From positions 1 to 24,329 of the forward strand of contig CAYJEQ010000039.1 in the NCBI GenBank assembly GCA_964369235.1: 24,329 nt of DNA, in the 5' to 3' direction. Position numbers and translations under genes: made by a program. Numbering within the stretch: position 1 is the stretch's first letter; each line of letters opens with the position of its first letter. The notes under the pieces were generated by a model, which had not been told where the DNA came from, did not search any database, and worked only from the letters and a program-made list of their open reading frames with translations. Source of the stretch: CAYJEQ01 sp964369235. GTDB taxonomy: Bacteria > Bacillota > Clostridia > Oscillospirales > Ruminococcaceae. Positions 7,327-15,523 of the stretch are shown here, piece after piece.

Positions 7327-7791
7327 TTGGCTAATACTGAAATTAAAACTATCACGCAAAATAGACAGGCAAGACATGAATACTTTGTTATTGAGAGCTT
7401 TGAAGCTGGTATCGAGCTAACTGGTACCGAGGTTAAATCAATCCGAGCAAGTGGTGTAAACCTTAAAGAAAGCTGGTGCGATATTAGCGGTGGGGAAGTA
7501 TTTATTAAGCAGATGCACATTAGCCCTTACGAAAAAGGTAATATCTTTAACAAAGATCCCCTTAGAGTAAGAAAGCTACTACTACACAAGAGAGAGATTA
7601 ATCGCCTACTAGGTATGATTAAACAAGAAGGTTTAACCCTTATCCCTCTTTCCCTTTATCTTAAGGGGTCTCTAGTTAAAGTACAGCTAGGTCTGTGTAA
7701 AGGTAAAAAACTTCATGACAAAAGAGCTGATTCTGCCAAGAAAGATGCGAAGCGAGAAATTGATAGAGCTATGAAAGACAGAAACAGATAA
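7327..7791 (+). CDS. smpB: SsrA-binding protein SmpB
   Basis: SmpB binds the tRNA-like part of tmRNA and delivers it to stalled ribosomes for trans-translation. At 154 residues it has the usual length. Family hallmarks include the N-terminal NRQARHEYFVIESFEAGIEL, TGTEVKSIRASGVNLKES, the HISPYEKGN stretch, LLLHKREI, LIPLSLYL, GKKLHDKR, and a basic C-terminal tail (AKREIDRAMKDRNR) that enters the mRNA channel. The start is TTG at 7327, directly behind AAGGAGGTG, and MANTEIK-type N-termini are common. The gene lies 30 bases upstream of ssrA, its functional partner, with a SigA promoter of its own. Confidence 0.97.
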   Translation: MANTEIKTITQNRQARHEYFVIESFEAGIELTGTEVKSIRASGVNLKESWCDISGGEVFIKQMHISPYEKGNIFNKDPLRVRKLLLHKREINRLLGMIKQEGLTLIPLSLYLKGSLVKVQLGLCKGKKLHDKRADSAKKDAKREIDRAMKDRNR

Positions 7792-7821
7792 GTCCCTTCC
7801 CTAGCCTTTTCCAATCAATAT

Positions 7822-8169
7822 GGGGGTGTAAAGGTTTCGACGGGGATGATGCAGTGTGAGAAGCGAGCAGAGGAGTATGCCCTCTATAAAACATAACTTT
7901 TTTAAATTAAACGCTGAAGATAATTTAGCTTTCGCAGCTTAATTAAGCTGTCGTCTAACTGAGCAGGACCACGGGCACAGATTAGGCGTCGATTAGTGGT
8001 GAACGATTTATCCTAGTTTCCTTGTAAGATAAATTGTATTAAAGGATACCTAAGGTTATAGCCTGTTTATCGGCGATTACTAAGGGGAATTTTAAATGAT
8101 AAACTGCGCTCGGAGATGCTTGCATGAATTTGTTTTCGGACGCGGGTTCAATTCCCGTCACCTCCACCA
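7822..8169 (+). ncRNA. ssrA: tmRNA (transfer-messenger RNA)
   Basis: The gene starts with GGGGGTG and TTTCGACGGGG and ends with CACCTCCACCA. The seven-base acceptor stem pairs (GGGGGTG with CACCTCC, one G-U), followed by discriminator A and encoded CCA. The T-arm GCGGG/TTCAATT/CCCGT precedes it. The tag reading frame is visible at 7913-7942: GCT GAA GAT AAT TTA GCT TTC GCA GCT TAA, that is AEDNLAFAA then stop; one residue (Asn, AAC) may precede it depending on the resume codon. The total is 348 bases, a normal length. It works with SmpB encoded just upstream. Confidence 0.97.
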
Positions 8170-8174
8170 AACAG

Positions 8175-8252
8175 CGGTGTTAAAAAAGCTAACCTTGAAG
8201 AAAAACCGAGAAATCGGGAGCTTTCGAGAGAAAAGTGGCTTTTTTAGCACCG
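8175..8252 (+). terminator. Long structured hairpin downstream of tmRNA
   Basis: CGGTGTTAAAAAAGC (8175-8189) pairs over all 15 positions with GCTTTTTTAGCACCG (8238-8252), with one G-U pair. The 48-base apical part holds a small hairpin with a GAAA tetraloop (CCGA-GAAA-TCGG, 8206-8217). Only a short T-run (ACTTTTTG) follows. It probably ends or protects the tmRNA precursor. Confidence 0.65.
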
Positions 8253-8422
8253 TAACTTTTTGAAATATAACAGCTCTAAATATAGCTAACTTTTATAAGC
8301 TGATGTGAGCCCTACCATTATCACAGTTAAAAAGACAGAGGCTTCAGCTAATAATAAAGAAAATTAAGTAAAATTTGATATAGATAGTATGAAGATAATA
8401 GTAGTTAAAACTGTACTATTGC

Positions 8423-8451
8423 TTGCAGACTATTCCACAATATGGTATAAT
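8423..8451 (+). promoter_or_regulatory. SigA promoter for the 8636 gene
   Basis: TTGCAG (8423-8428), a 17-base spacer and TATAAT (8446-8451) predict a transcript start near 8458 and a leader of about 178 bases. The stretch 8253-8422 holds nothing else that I can support. Confidence 0.65.
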
Positions 8452-8499
8452 CCTATTTATTATTAATATATAAAATCGGGTTAAAATAGAAAGGATTGA

Positions 8500-8600
8500 G
8501 TTTGAAAATAAATTTTCAAACCGCAAGTTTTGAGGCTTTTCACTGGGAGGGAGTGAAATTTTGCTAATGCCAGTTTGCTGGCAATGCAAAATCGCCTAAA
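8500..8600 (+). promoter_or_regulatory. Structured leader with three hairpins
   Basis: Three hairpins follow one another. First, GTTTGAAAAT/ATTTTCAAAC with an AA centre (8500-8521, perfect 10-bp arms). Second, TTTCACT/AGTGAAA around 8538-8558. Third, ATTTTGC...TGCCAG/CTGGCA...GCAAAAT around 8558-8592. The first hairpin belongs to a set of similar inverted repeats at 13622, 16313 and 24020. The block looks like a cis-regulatory RNA. Confidence 0.55.
8502..8567 (+). CDS. Possible 21-residue leader peptide
   Basis: A TTG codon at 8502 follows AGAAAGGA (8488-8495) by six bases, an ideal Shine-Dalgarno spacing, and opens a frame of 21 codons ending in TAA at 8565-8567. The peptide begins LKINFQTASF and ends GVKFC. 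Two hairpins of the leader lie inside it. The strong ribosome binding site is the only support; there is no family match. It would be a short upstream frame that controls the gene at 8636, or chance. Confidence 0.35.
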   Translation: MKINFQTASFEAFHWEGVKFC

Positions 8601-8635
8601 ACATTGCAAACAGAGAGAAAGGAATGGTCACATTT

Positions 8636-9496
8636 ATGGAAAGATTACAAACTTTAAGAGAGAATAAAGACTGGGTTAATTTATCTATAGAATACTACAA
8701 CCTAGGTGTTAAGGCTATGGAAGATGGCGATGATATCAAAGCAACATTATGGCTAGGTCGCAGTAATGCTATTTACAGTGCTCAAGATGATATATATACA
8801 GCTGTGGGAGATGAGTTACAGGACGATTGTTCCAGTCGTATAGGTGAGCTTGAGTCTGCTGATAACATCTATAATAGCTTCCCAGAATATACATCTGAAA
8901 AACTAAGCGATTTTTCTAATGCTCAGGTAAGTATAATTGGTTTATTTTCTATTTCAAGACTAATCCCAATACTTAATAGCTTTTCAAAACTTAATGGCTG
9001 TGGTATTTTAGGAGAAATCTCAAAAGTTCCTAATATAGTTCTAAAATCATTTTCTTCTGGTATATCTGGGGAAGAATTTCAGTTTTTGTCCGATCTAGCA
9101 GGAGGCCTTTATAGCTTTGCTGATAGTGAATACTACTGGGGTAACACCGAAACCGTACCAGTTGCTGGTAATCAGCCCCTAGAGGTTTTTGATTTACATG
9201 GTATGATGGGAGCTGTTGGGGAAATAGTAACATATCTTTTAGATTTTACTGATAGTCTATCTGCACTTTCAAGAGGCGAAGCTCCAGCTGAGTCTGAGTG
9301 CGAAATAGTAAACTGCACCCTACTTGCTGATTACTACAACAGAACATCAAATATAAATATCGAAGAAAATCCTCAGGTAAAATCCGAAATAGCTAGAATT
9401 AACGATGATTTTAATTTTATGGCTTCTGATATTTCCTTTGATGATATTATTAATAGAGTAAACGCTTACCTAAACCTAGATATTTTAAAAATATAA
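8636..9496 (+). CDS. Hypothetical cytoplasmic protein with a TPR-like N-terminus
   Basis: I cannot assign a family to this 286-residue protein. There is no signal peptide and no clear membrane segment. The N-terminal 45 residues (LSIEYYNLGVKAMEDGDDIKATLWLGRS) resemble a helical TPR-type repeat. The rest is mainly predicted helical and acidic, with a moderately hydrophobic stretch near residues 95-115 (VSIIGLFSISRLIPIL). An in-frame ATG four codons upstream (8624) abuts the Shine-Dalgarno GAAAGGA; the ATG at 8636 is better spaced and is chosen. The gene has its own promoter and a structured leader, sits downstream of ssrA, and converges on the ABC operon ending at 9595. Confidence 0.75.
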   Translation: MERLQTLRENKDWVNLSIEYYNLGVKAMEDGDDIKATLWLGRSNAIYSAQDDIYTAVGDELQDDCSSRIGELESADNIYNSFPEYTSEKLSDFSNAQVSIIGLFSISRLIPILNSFSKLNGCGILGEISKVPNIVLKSFSSGISGEEFQFLSDLAGGLYSFADSEYYWGNTETVPVAGNQPLEVFDLHGMMGAVGEIVTYLLDFTDSLSALSRGEAPAESECEIVNCTLLADYYNRTSNINIEENPQVKSEIARINDDFNFMASDISFDDIINRVNAYLNLDILKI

Positions 9497-9531
9497 GTTT
9501 TCCGCGGACTTACACCACTAAATATGCTTAT

Positions 9532-9563
9532 AAAAAACAGCTTAAACACTCAGTTTAGGCTGT
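9532..9563 (-). terminator. Terminator between convergent genes
   Basis: ACAGCTTAAAC and GTTTAGGCTGT form an 11-bp stem (one G-U) with a 5-base loop. On the minus strand it ends in TTTTTTAT, and on the plus strand a weaker T-rich tail follows. It closes the long minus-strand operon and probably also the gene at 8636. Confidence 0.8.
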
Positions 9564-9594
9564 ATTCTTTATTCATATTTTTCTAAGTTAAATC

Positions 9595-10608
9595 CTAGTC
9601 TACTACTGTGTACACAGCCTTAGTAAAATTCACATTAAAGTTAATATCATCACCTATCTTAGGCACAACCTGTGGCCAGTGATTTTGTGCTATGATAGTT
9701 TCCTCACCACAGCTTATTGTAATCTTAAACTTATCACCCATAAACTGAACATCGGTAATTACACCTTTATTATCCCCTACTAGCTCTATATCTTCCGGTC
9801 TTATGCCTATTTTGTAGTTACCATTGGCTTTATTTAGAGTATAACTGCCATATACACTATGGGATATTCCATTATCCACCCTTGCCTTTATGCTATTTAC
9901 ACTACCTAAAAACTCAGCTACCTTGACAGTTTTAGGTCTTGTATAGAGATTATGTGGGGTGTCTACCTGTACAATCTCCCCCTGAAACATTACAGCAACC
10001 CTATCACTCATTCTAAAGGCTTCTTCCTTGCTATGGGTAACTATAACAGTGGTTGTTCCTGTTTTTTTATGTATGTCTTTTACAAACTGTTGCATACTAT
10101 CCCTAAGTATTGGGTCTAGATTGGAGAAAGGCTCATCTAGTAGCAGTATGTCAGGGCTTACAGCTAAAGCTCTAGCTATAGCTACCCTTTGTTGCTGTCC
10201 TCCTGATAGCTGGTAGGGGTATTTCTTCTCCTGCCCTACTAGCTCTACTGTTTCGATTAGCTGAGAAACCTTCTGATTTATTATAGATTTATCCACCTTC
10301 TTTGCCTTAAGGCCAAAGGCAATATTCTTCTCTACTGTCATATGGGGGAATAATAGATAATCCTGAAAAACAAGAACTGCCCCAGTTTTACTAGTGTGCA
10401 GATTATTCACCTTATTTTCTGCTATATATATATCCCCACTGTCACAGCTAGTTATTCCAGCCATTACCCTTAGGGTGGTGCTTTTTCCACAACCAGAGGG
10501 GCCTAATAGTGCTATCATCTCACCTTTTATTATATCTAGATTTATATTATTAAGTATAGTCTTATTATCTATGGATTTTTTAACCTGTTTAAGCGATACC
10601 CAAGGCAT
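9595..10608 (-). CDS. ynjD: ABC transporter ATPase, YnjD-like, with TOBE domain
   Basis: This ATPase energises the YnjB-YnjC importer. It has 337 residues: Walker A GPSGCGKST near 36, Q-loop VFQDYLLFPHM near 80, signature LSGGQQQRVAIARA near 134, Walker B ILLLDEP near 154, and the switch region IVTHSKEEAFRMSDR. About 100 C-terminal residues form a TOBE-type domain (IGIRPEDIEL), like iron, thiamine and spermidine transporters; as I recall, E. coli YnjD is shorter and lacks it. The start ATG is preceded by AAGGAGGG, and the permease stop TAA overlaps that Shine-Dalgarno, giving tight coupling. The symbol rests on gene order (binding protein, fused permease, ATPase) more than on the ATPase itself. 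It is the last gene of the operon. Confidence 0.85.
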   Translation of the reverse strand: MPWVSLKQVKKSIDNKTILNNINLDIIKGEMIALLGPSGCGKSTTLRVMAGITSCDSGDIYIAENKVNNLHTSKTGAVLVFQDYLLFPHMTVEKNIAFGLKAKKVDKSIINQKVSQLIETVELVGQEKKYPYQLSGGQQQRVAIARALAVSPDILLLDEPFSNLDPILRDSMQQFVKDIHKKTGTTTVIVTHSKEEAFRMSDRVAVMFQGEIVQVDTPHNLYTRPKTVKVAEFLGSVNSIKARVDNGISHSVYGSYTLNKANGNYKIGIRPEDIELVGDNKGVITDVQFMGDKFKITISCGEETIIAQNHWPQVVPKIGDDINFNVNFTKAVYTVVD

Positions 10609-10619
10609 AGTTTCCCTCC

Positions 10620-12296
10620 TTATTTTTTATCTATTTTTATATACGAATATTTGTTAAAAGTCTTTTCTATAACAGAGGTTATTAAAAGTATAGTTGAAAT
10701 ATAAACTATACTATAGATTGAGGATAATACTCTATCCCCCTGTTGTACATATGGAAACATCACTATAGGTAGGGTTTTAATCAGTCCCCCTCCAATTAGA
10801 AATGTTAGAAAATACTGTCCAAAACTTACCATAAACACCATTACACTAGCAGTTTTAATTGCTGGTGCTAAAATAGGCAGTGTTACTGTAAAGATGGTTT
10901 TTAGAGAGCATTCACCTAACATACTAGCTTGCTTCTCATATCTATCCCCTATTAATTCACAGGGGGATTGTAATATAAGCATAGCATAGGGTATACATGG
11001 GATAACATTAGCTATAAGCACTCCTATAAAGCTATCCTGTATCCCTAATTTTAACATTGTGGAATACATTCCCATACCTATTGTAGTAACAGGTATAATT
11101 ATTGGTGCCCATATTAAGGCATACCATAGACCCTTTAGTTTAATATTACTGTTAGCTAGTATTTTAGCTGTTGGTATTGTGATGATTAGTGTTGCTACAG
11201 TAACTGATAGTGATAGTAAAACCGTATCAAATACTACCTTAAATATACCACCATCAGAAAGTAGATACTTAACCGACCTTAAAGAGTAGTTTTCTGGAAG
11301 TAGTAGTGGCCACTGCCATCGTTGGCTAAATGCCCAGATAAATAATGGTACAAAGGACACGATTATTACCCCACATATAACCCTAGCTATATTCTTTCCT
11401 ACAACAGTATTATTTGTTATAGGCAGTTGGCTATCTATGTTATATCGCTGTCTTTTTTTATCTACATATAGGTATATCATCAGCAGTATAAAACAAAAAA
11501 CAGTTATTAAAACATTTATTACCATAGCATATACTCGGTGAGTTAACTGGCTACCTGTGTAATAGTTATAAGCAAGTATTGGTAGTGATTTAGGTGAAGT
11601 TGGACCTAATAGAAATGGAGTTTCAAAAGCCCCAAAAGAAAATGCAAACAGCAGTAAAAATGATGTAATAATACTAGGTATAGCCACAGGTAATACTACT
11701 GTGAAAAATGTATACATCTTACTTGCCCCTAAATTTTCTGAGGCAAGAGAAAGTTTTGCATTGGTACTGCGTAAAACGGATTGTATAGTTATTAGCACAA
11801 AGGGTATGCCCTTCCATAAATATGTAAGGATTATCCCCATACCAGCTGTATCCTGTGTTAAGGGGATAAACTGGGAGGGCTCCTCTATAAATCCTATATG
11901 ATAACAAATTCTAGCTATAATTCCACCTTGGGAAAAGAATAGATAGATAATCAGCGTGGATATAAGATGGGGTGTTAATATAGGAAGTTGTACAATTTTT
12001 TCTGCCTTTAAGCTTCTGTCATTTGTATAGAATATAAAAGCAAAGAAAACCCCTACAGCCACTGCAATTACAGAGGCTGTAAAGGAATAATATATAGTAA
12101 AACCCACCGATTGTAATAAACCCTCAGTGGAAAAAACTTCTTTATAATAATCAAATGTAATGTCATATAGCCCAAGCTCTGGGAAATAACCTAGGCTTTG
12201 TGCAACACTAGTAATAATTGGAAAAACAAAAAATACAATTAATATAGATAGTGTAGCTAGTAAGGTAAGATGTGATTTAAGTTTTGTATTCTTCAT
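10620..12296 (-). CDS. ynjC: ABC transporter permease, two fused permease domains, YnjC-like
   Basis: This integral membrane permease of 558 residues contains two binding-protein-dependent permease domains in one chain, so it forms the whole channel. Both halves carry an EAA-type ATPase-contact loop: ASENLGASKMYTFFTVVLP near residues 185-203 and ASMLGECSLKTIFTVTLP near 457-474. About twelve membrane segments are visible. The fused design matches YnjC and FbpB-type permeases. No strong Shine-Dalgarno precedes the ATG (TTGGTAATTATATG), and a stable hairpin (12306-12340) lies ten bases upstream, so translation is probably weak relative to the binding protein, as expected for transporter stoichiometry. 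Confidence 0.87.
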   Translation of the reverse strand: MKNTKLKSHLTLLATLSILIVFFVFPIITSVAQSLGYFPELGLYDITFDYYKEVFSTEGLLQSVGFTIYYSFTASVIAVAVGVFFAFIFYTNDRSLKAEKIVQLPILTPHLISTLIIYLFFSQGGIIARICYHIGFIEEPSQFIPLTQDTAGMGIILTYLWKGIPFVLITIQSVLRSTNAKLSLASENLGASKMYTFFTVVLPVAIPSIITSFLLLFAFSFGAFETPFLLGPTSPKSLPILAYNYYTGSQLTHRVYAMVINVLITVFCFILLMIYLYVDKKRQRYNIDSQLPITNNTVVGKNIARVICGVIIVSFVPLFIWAFSQRWQWPLLLPENYSLRSVKYLLSDGGIFKVVFDTVLLSLSVTVATLIITIPTAKILANSNIKLKGLWYALIWAPIIIPVTTIGMGMYSTMLKLGIQDSFIGVLIANVIPCIPYAMLILQSPCELIGDRYEKQASMLGECSLKTIFTVTLPILAPAIKTASVMVFMVSFGQYFLTFLIGGGLIKTLPIVMFPYVQQGDRVLSSIYSIVYISTILLITSVIEKTFNKYSYIKIDKK

Positions 12297-12305
12297 ATAA
12301 TTACC

Positions 12306-12340
12306 AAGGGTAAACCTACCAAAATAGCAGGTTTACCCTT
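12306..12340 (-). promoter_or_regulatory. Intercistronic hairpin between binding protein and permease genes
   Basis: AAGGGTAAACCT and AGGTTTACCCTT form a perfect 12-bp stem with an 11-base loop. It starts 8 bases after the binding-protein stop and ends 10 bases before the permease ATG. No T-run follows on the minus strand, so it is more likely an mRNA-stabilising or partial-termination element that raises binding protein over permease. Confidence 0.65.
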
Positions 12341-12348
12341 TCTTTCGG

Positions 12349-13599
12349 CTATGATAGGAGTTCTGTTGTCCAAATTGTATCGATGGTTTCAATTAGAGAT
12401 GCGTGAGTTTCTGGCAGTGGCGAACCCAGTAGCACACCATCACCCATTAGTGATTTTTCTTCCTCTGTTAGTTTGGTTGGATCTATTACCGATAAATCCC
12501 CCCAATTAGCTGGATCTGCTTTAGCTGCTTGTAGCTCCACTGATAACAGCTCATTAATTAACACTAATGCAGCTGCTGGATTTGGGCTAGTTGCAGATAT
12601 ACTTAAAAAGTGAGTATTAGATAATCCACCATTATCAAATGTGTAGGCTACTGTACTTTCGGGGAATAGCCCTTCGCTTATACCCTTGTATACACCATCA
12701 ACAGTATATGTCATAGCTAGGTCTATCTCTCCATCTGCGTACATAGTCTGTAGCTGTGCAAATCCTGATGGATAGGTTGTACCTTCTCTCCATAAATTAG
12801 ACTTAATATCATTAAGATAGCTCATTGCTGGTGCTGTAGCTGTAGCGATTTCTTCTTCTGTTAAATCCCCAGATACCAGTGCCTGCCCTTCTGTAGACTG
12901 CATAATTACATTTCTAACAAAGGCACTGCCTGTAAATTCTGGTGGCGCTGGATAGGTAAACTTACCAGGATTTTCTGCTGTCCATGTTTTTAACTCATCT
13001 AAGGTTTTTGGTAAGTCACCTTTACTACTATCACCAAAGAACACTAACTGTGCTCTACCCCATGGTGCTTCCATTCCTTCGGTTTCCACACCAAAATCCA
13101 TTATATTGCTTTCCGCAGTTAAATCTAGATACTGCTGTCCATTAGGTAGTTTGTCTAGGAAACTGCCATAAAGGAGATCACCTTCTTTTGCTGTGTAAAA
13201 ATTTTCTCCATTTATCCAAACAACATCAACACTGCCCTCTTTACCACTGGATTTCTCTGCTACCATTCTAGTTAGTATCTCAGAAATATCCATGCCAACA
13301 TGTTCTAGTGTAATGTCATATTTTTCTTTCATTGTATTTGCTACCTCAGTTGTGATGTAGCTATTTACTTTACTGTCTCCACCCCAGCCGTAAAATGTCA
13401 CTGTGGTGCCTTTTGCAGTTTCTACAATCTCTTCCCAGCTCATGTCTAGAAGCTCTGTTTCTCCTTGGCTAGTGGTCATGGTGTTATTCTCTGTATTTCC
13501 TTGAGAAGATTCTGTAGGCGCTGGTGTTGTGCATCCCGATAGAATAACTAAAGATAGTAATAGGCTTACCATCTTTGATACATTAAATTTTTTTGTCAT
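12349..13599 (-). CDS. ynjB: ABC transporter substrate-binding lipoprotein, YnjB-like
   Basis: This extracytoplasmic binding protein has 416 residues. The signal peptide ends in LSGC (Cys23), so it is a lipoprotein rather than the soluble periplasmic form of Gram-negatives. Signatures I associate with YnjB are WEEIVETAKGTTVTFYGWGGD (55-74, read in parts), VDVVWINGENF (124-134), APWGRAQL (178-185) and TYPAPPEFTG (215-224). The ligand of YnjB-type proteins is, to my knowledge, not established; related families bind thiamine, iron(III) or polyamines. The ATG at 13611 abuts the Shine-Dalgarno GAAAGG; the ATG at 13599 is better spaced. A perfect palindrome GTCATAATTATGAC (13595-13608) overlaps the start, and an inverted repeat lies at 13622-13646. 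Confidence 0.88.
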   Translation of the reverse strand: MTKKFNVSKMVSLLLSLVILSGCTTPAPTESSQGNTENNTMTTSQGETELLDMSWEEIVETAKGTTVTFYGWGGDSKVNSYITTEVANTMKEKYDITLEHVGMDISEILTRMVAEKSSGKEGSVDVVWINGENFYTAKEGDLLYGSFLDKLPNGQQYLDLTAESNIMDFGVETEGMEAPWGRAQLVFFGDSSKGDLPKTLDELKTWTAENPGKFTYPAPPEFTGSAFVRNVIMQSTEGQALVSGDLTEEEIATATAPAMSYLNDIKSNLWREGTTYPSGFAQLQTMYADGEIDLAMTYTVDGVYKGISEGLFPESTVAYTFDNGGLSNTHFLSISATSPNPAAALVLINELLSVELQAAKADPANWGDLSVIDPTKLTEEEKSLMGDGVLLGSPLPETHASLIETIDTIWTTELLS

Positions 13600-13621
13600 A
13601 ATTATGACCATGCCTTTCTAT

Positions 13622-13646
13622 AAGTTTGAATTTTATTTTCAAACTT
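13622..13646 (-). promoter_or_regulatory. Inverted repeat AAGTTTGAA/TTCAAACTT before ynjB
   Basis: Perfect 9-base arms around a 7-base spacer, four bases upstream of the Shine-Dalgarno of the binding-protein gene. Similar GTTTGAA...TTCAAAC repeats occur in three other leaders of this window. It may be a protein-binding site or an RNA hairpin. Confidence 0.5.
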
Positions 13647-13679
13647 TTAATCCCTTAATAATTTTTTGTAGGCTTAATA

Positions 13680-14273
13680 TTACTGATCTGCTGTAAAAAT
13701 TTGCTTTGCTTCTCTCATTCTCTGCAATGCTGTGTAAGATATTAGTACTGTTGTTAATAATACTATATAAATTAGATGTTTGTCAAATATTGCCATTGCA
13801 GTAAAGCAGATGAATCCCTCTGCTCTTTCCATTACCCCTGTTTGATATTTAAAGGATTTCTCTCCTGTATTAGCCGATAAAGCTCCAACTGAAAGAAATA
13901 CACACATTGAAAACAAAATTGAACACAGTAAAAATACAAAATAAATCCTAGATTCAGGATATTTTAGTGCAAGTGCTACTATTAGTCCCATCTCCACAAA
14001 TCTATCAAATATTAAGTCCATTAATGTTCCCCAAGGCGACATAGTTTTAGTTGCTCTTGCTATACTTCCGTCCACTGCATCTAACAGCCCAGAAAGCCAT
14101 AACATACCCACAGCCATTGCTACCATATTAAAATAGAGAAAAAAGGAAGCAGTCATGCCTATTAGAAAAGCTATAACTGTAACATCGTTTGCTGATAGTT
14201 TAAGTTTAATACATAGGTTAGCTATTCGCTGAATTGATGGTTGTACATATCTTCTTGCATTACTATCTAACAT
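13680..14273 (-). CDS. ynjF: CDP-alcohol phosphatidyltransferase family protein, YnjF-like
   Basis: This membrane enzyme of 197 residues belongs to the family that joins a CDP-activated lipid (or related CDP compound) to an alcohol acceptor. The catalytic motif is complete: D65-x2-D68-G69-x2-A72-R73-x8-G82-x3-D86-x3-D90 (DAVDGSIAR ... WGTLMDLIFD). About six membrane segments are present. The acceptor alcohol cannot be read from the sequence. The family also contains phosphatidylglycerophosphate and inositol-phosphate synthases, but the position beside YnjE- and YnjBCD-like genes parallels E. coli ynjF. An ATG at 14285 is in frame; the ATG at 14273 lies 12 bases further from GAGAGAGGA and is preferred. 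Confidence 0.87.
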   Translation of the reverse strand: MLDSNARRYVQPSIQRIANLCIKLKLSANDVTVIAFLIGMTASFFLYFNMVAMAVGMLWLSGLLDAVDGSIARATKTMSPWGTLMDLIFDRFVEMGLIVALALKYPESRIYFVFLLCSILFSMCVFLSVGALSANTGEKSFKYQTGVMERAEGFICFTAMAIFDKHLIYIVLLTTVLISYTALQRMREAKQIFTADQ

Positions 14274-14371
14274 ATTTATTTCCATCCTCTCTCTTTACAT
14301 AATCCTAAATATAGGTTAATAGTGGGTATATAAATGCTACACCCACTATCCACCAAAAAATTATCTGCTAT

Positions 14372-15494
14372 TTATATTGCTTTCCCATTGTCTTCCCATT
14401 TTTCTGTGTAGGATTTTACCTTTTCTTTAAGTTCTGGATCTACATCTGTGCCAGCTTCAGAAGCTGCATAAGACCACTCAATCCATGAACCATCATAGTT
14501 ATAAACATCCTCTACACCTAGTATTTCTCTTAATACCATCATAGTATGGGAAGATCTAACGCCTGACTGGCAGAAGGTAATAACCTTCTTACCATCAATC
14601 AAATCACCATAAATAGCCTCAAGCTCTTCTGGAGATTTTAGTGTTTTGTCTTCGTTTAGTGCATCTACCCACTCAATGTGAACAGCACCTGTAATTGCAC
14701 CAACACCATATGCACCTGAGGAAGATCCTGTTTCCTTACCATCAAATTCATCCTGTGTTCTTGTGTCAATGATTACCCATTCATCTGGATTCTCAAGAGC
14801 AGTAATTACATCATAAATATCAGCACCAAGCTCATCTACATTCCACTGGGTGGATACAAACTCAGTCTTTACATCTTCGTTTGCCAGTGTTACCTGCTTA
14901 CCAGTATCATAACCAGCATCCTTCCAAGCATTTAAACCACCATCTAAATACATTGGCTCTAGTCCAACTAGTTCTAACTGCCATCCAAATCTAGTGGAAT
15001 CATGCATAGATCCTGTGGAATAAACAATAATTTTGCTATCTTCGGTTACACCTGCTTTGGATAATAAATCATCCATAACATCCTCACCTTTTCTAAAGCC
15101 ACCTACATTTACACTAATAGCCTCAGTAGACCCTGAGCCTGAGTAATCCNNNNNNNNNNTAATCCCCACGCCACACTCTATAAGTGCCATCTATTGGAGA
15201 ATTTTCATCAGTTAGAGGCACCATTGCCTTAACATCACTTAAAACCCCAAACACTACTACATCTTCACCAGAATCTATCAATGCCTTGGCATCTTCTACC
15301 GAGATAAACTGATTGTCATCCATCTCTACATCTTCAGTCATTGTATCCTCTGATACCTCTGAACTACTTTCTGTCTGCACTTCTGAGCTAGGTGATTCTG
15401 AGGACACTTCTGGGGCTGAACTAGCTGGAGTGGAACACCCTGCAAAACTTAGGACCATTGCTCCTATAAGTACTATGGGTAAAAATTTTTTCAT
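14372..15494 (-). CDS. ynjE: Rhodanese-domain lipoprotein (YnjE-like), split by an assembly gap
   Basis: This is a predicted extracytoplasmic sulfurtransferase. The signal peptide ends in SFAGC (Cys20), then a Ser/Glu/Thr-rich linker runs to about residue 60. The reading frame is interrupted by ten Ns at 15150-15159. The bases on both sides are identical (TAATCC); collapsing that overlap removes 16 positions and gives one continuous frame of 368 residues, reading RVWRGDYSGSGS across the join. Two rhodanese domains follow. In the first, the active-site region reads YSTGSMHDSTR (about 153-163) with no Cys, so it is inactive; the second has FCQSGVRSSHT with catalytic Cys at about 303. AGGAGG precedes the ATG. 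The resemblance to E. coli YnjE is in exported location, multidomain layout and neighbours; the symbol is by context. Confidence 0.87.
15150..15159. other. Assembly gap (10 N) inside the rhodanese gene
   Basis: Ten Ns are flanked by the same hexamer TAATCC on both sides (15144-15149 and 15160-15165). Taken as drawn, the two halves of the gene are in different frames; merged on the hexamer they are in frame. The gap is probably an artefact of two contig ends that overlap. Confidence 0.85.
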
Positions 15495-15523
15495 GATAAT
15501 ACTCCTCCTAAAATTAACTTTTA

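Noticed and set aside
11059..11289. Plus-strand open frames inside the minus-strand transporter genes
   Set aside because: They are antisense shadows of clearly coding permease and ATPase genes and lack ribosome binding sites.
15123..15190. Two separate proteins around the N gap in the rhodanese gene
   Set aside because: Both ends are created by the inserted Ns; collapsing the repeated TAATCC gives one frame with domain continuity.
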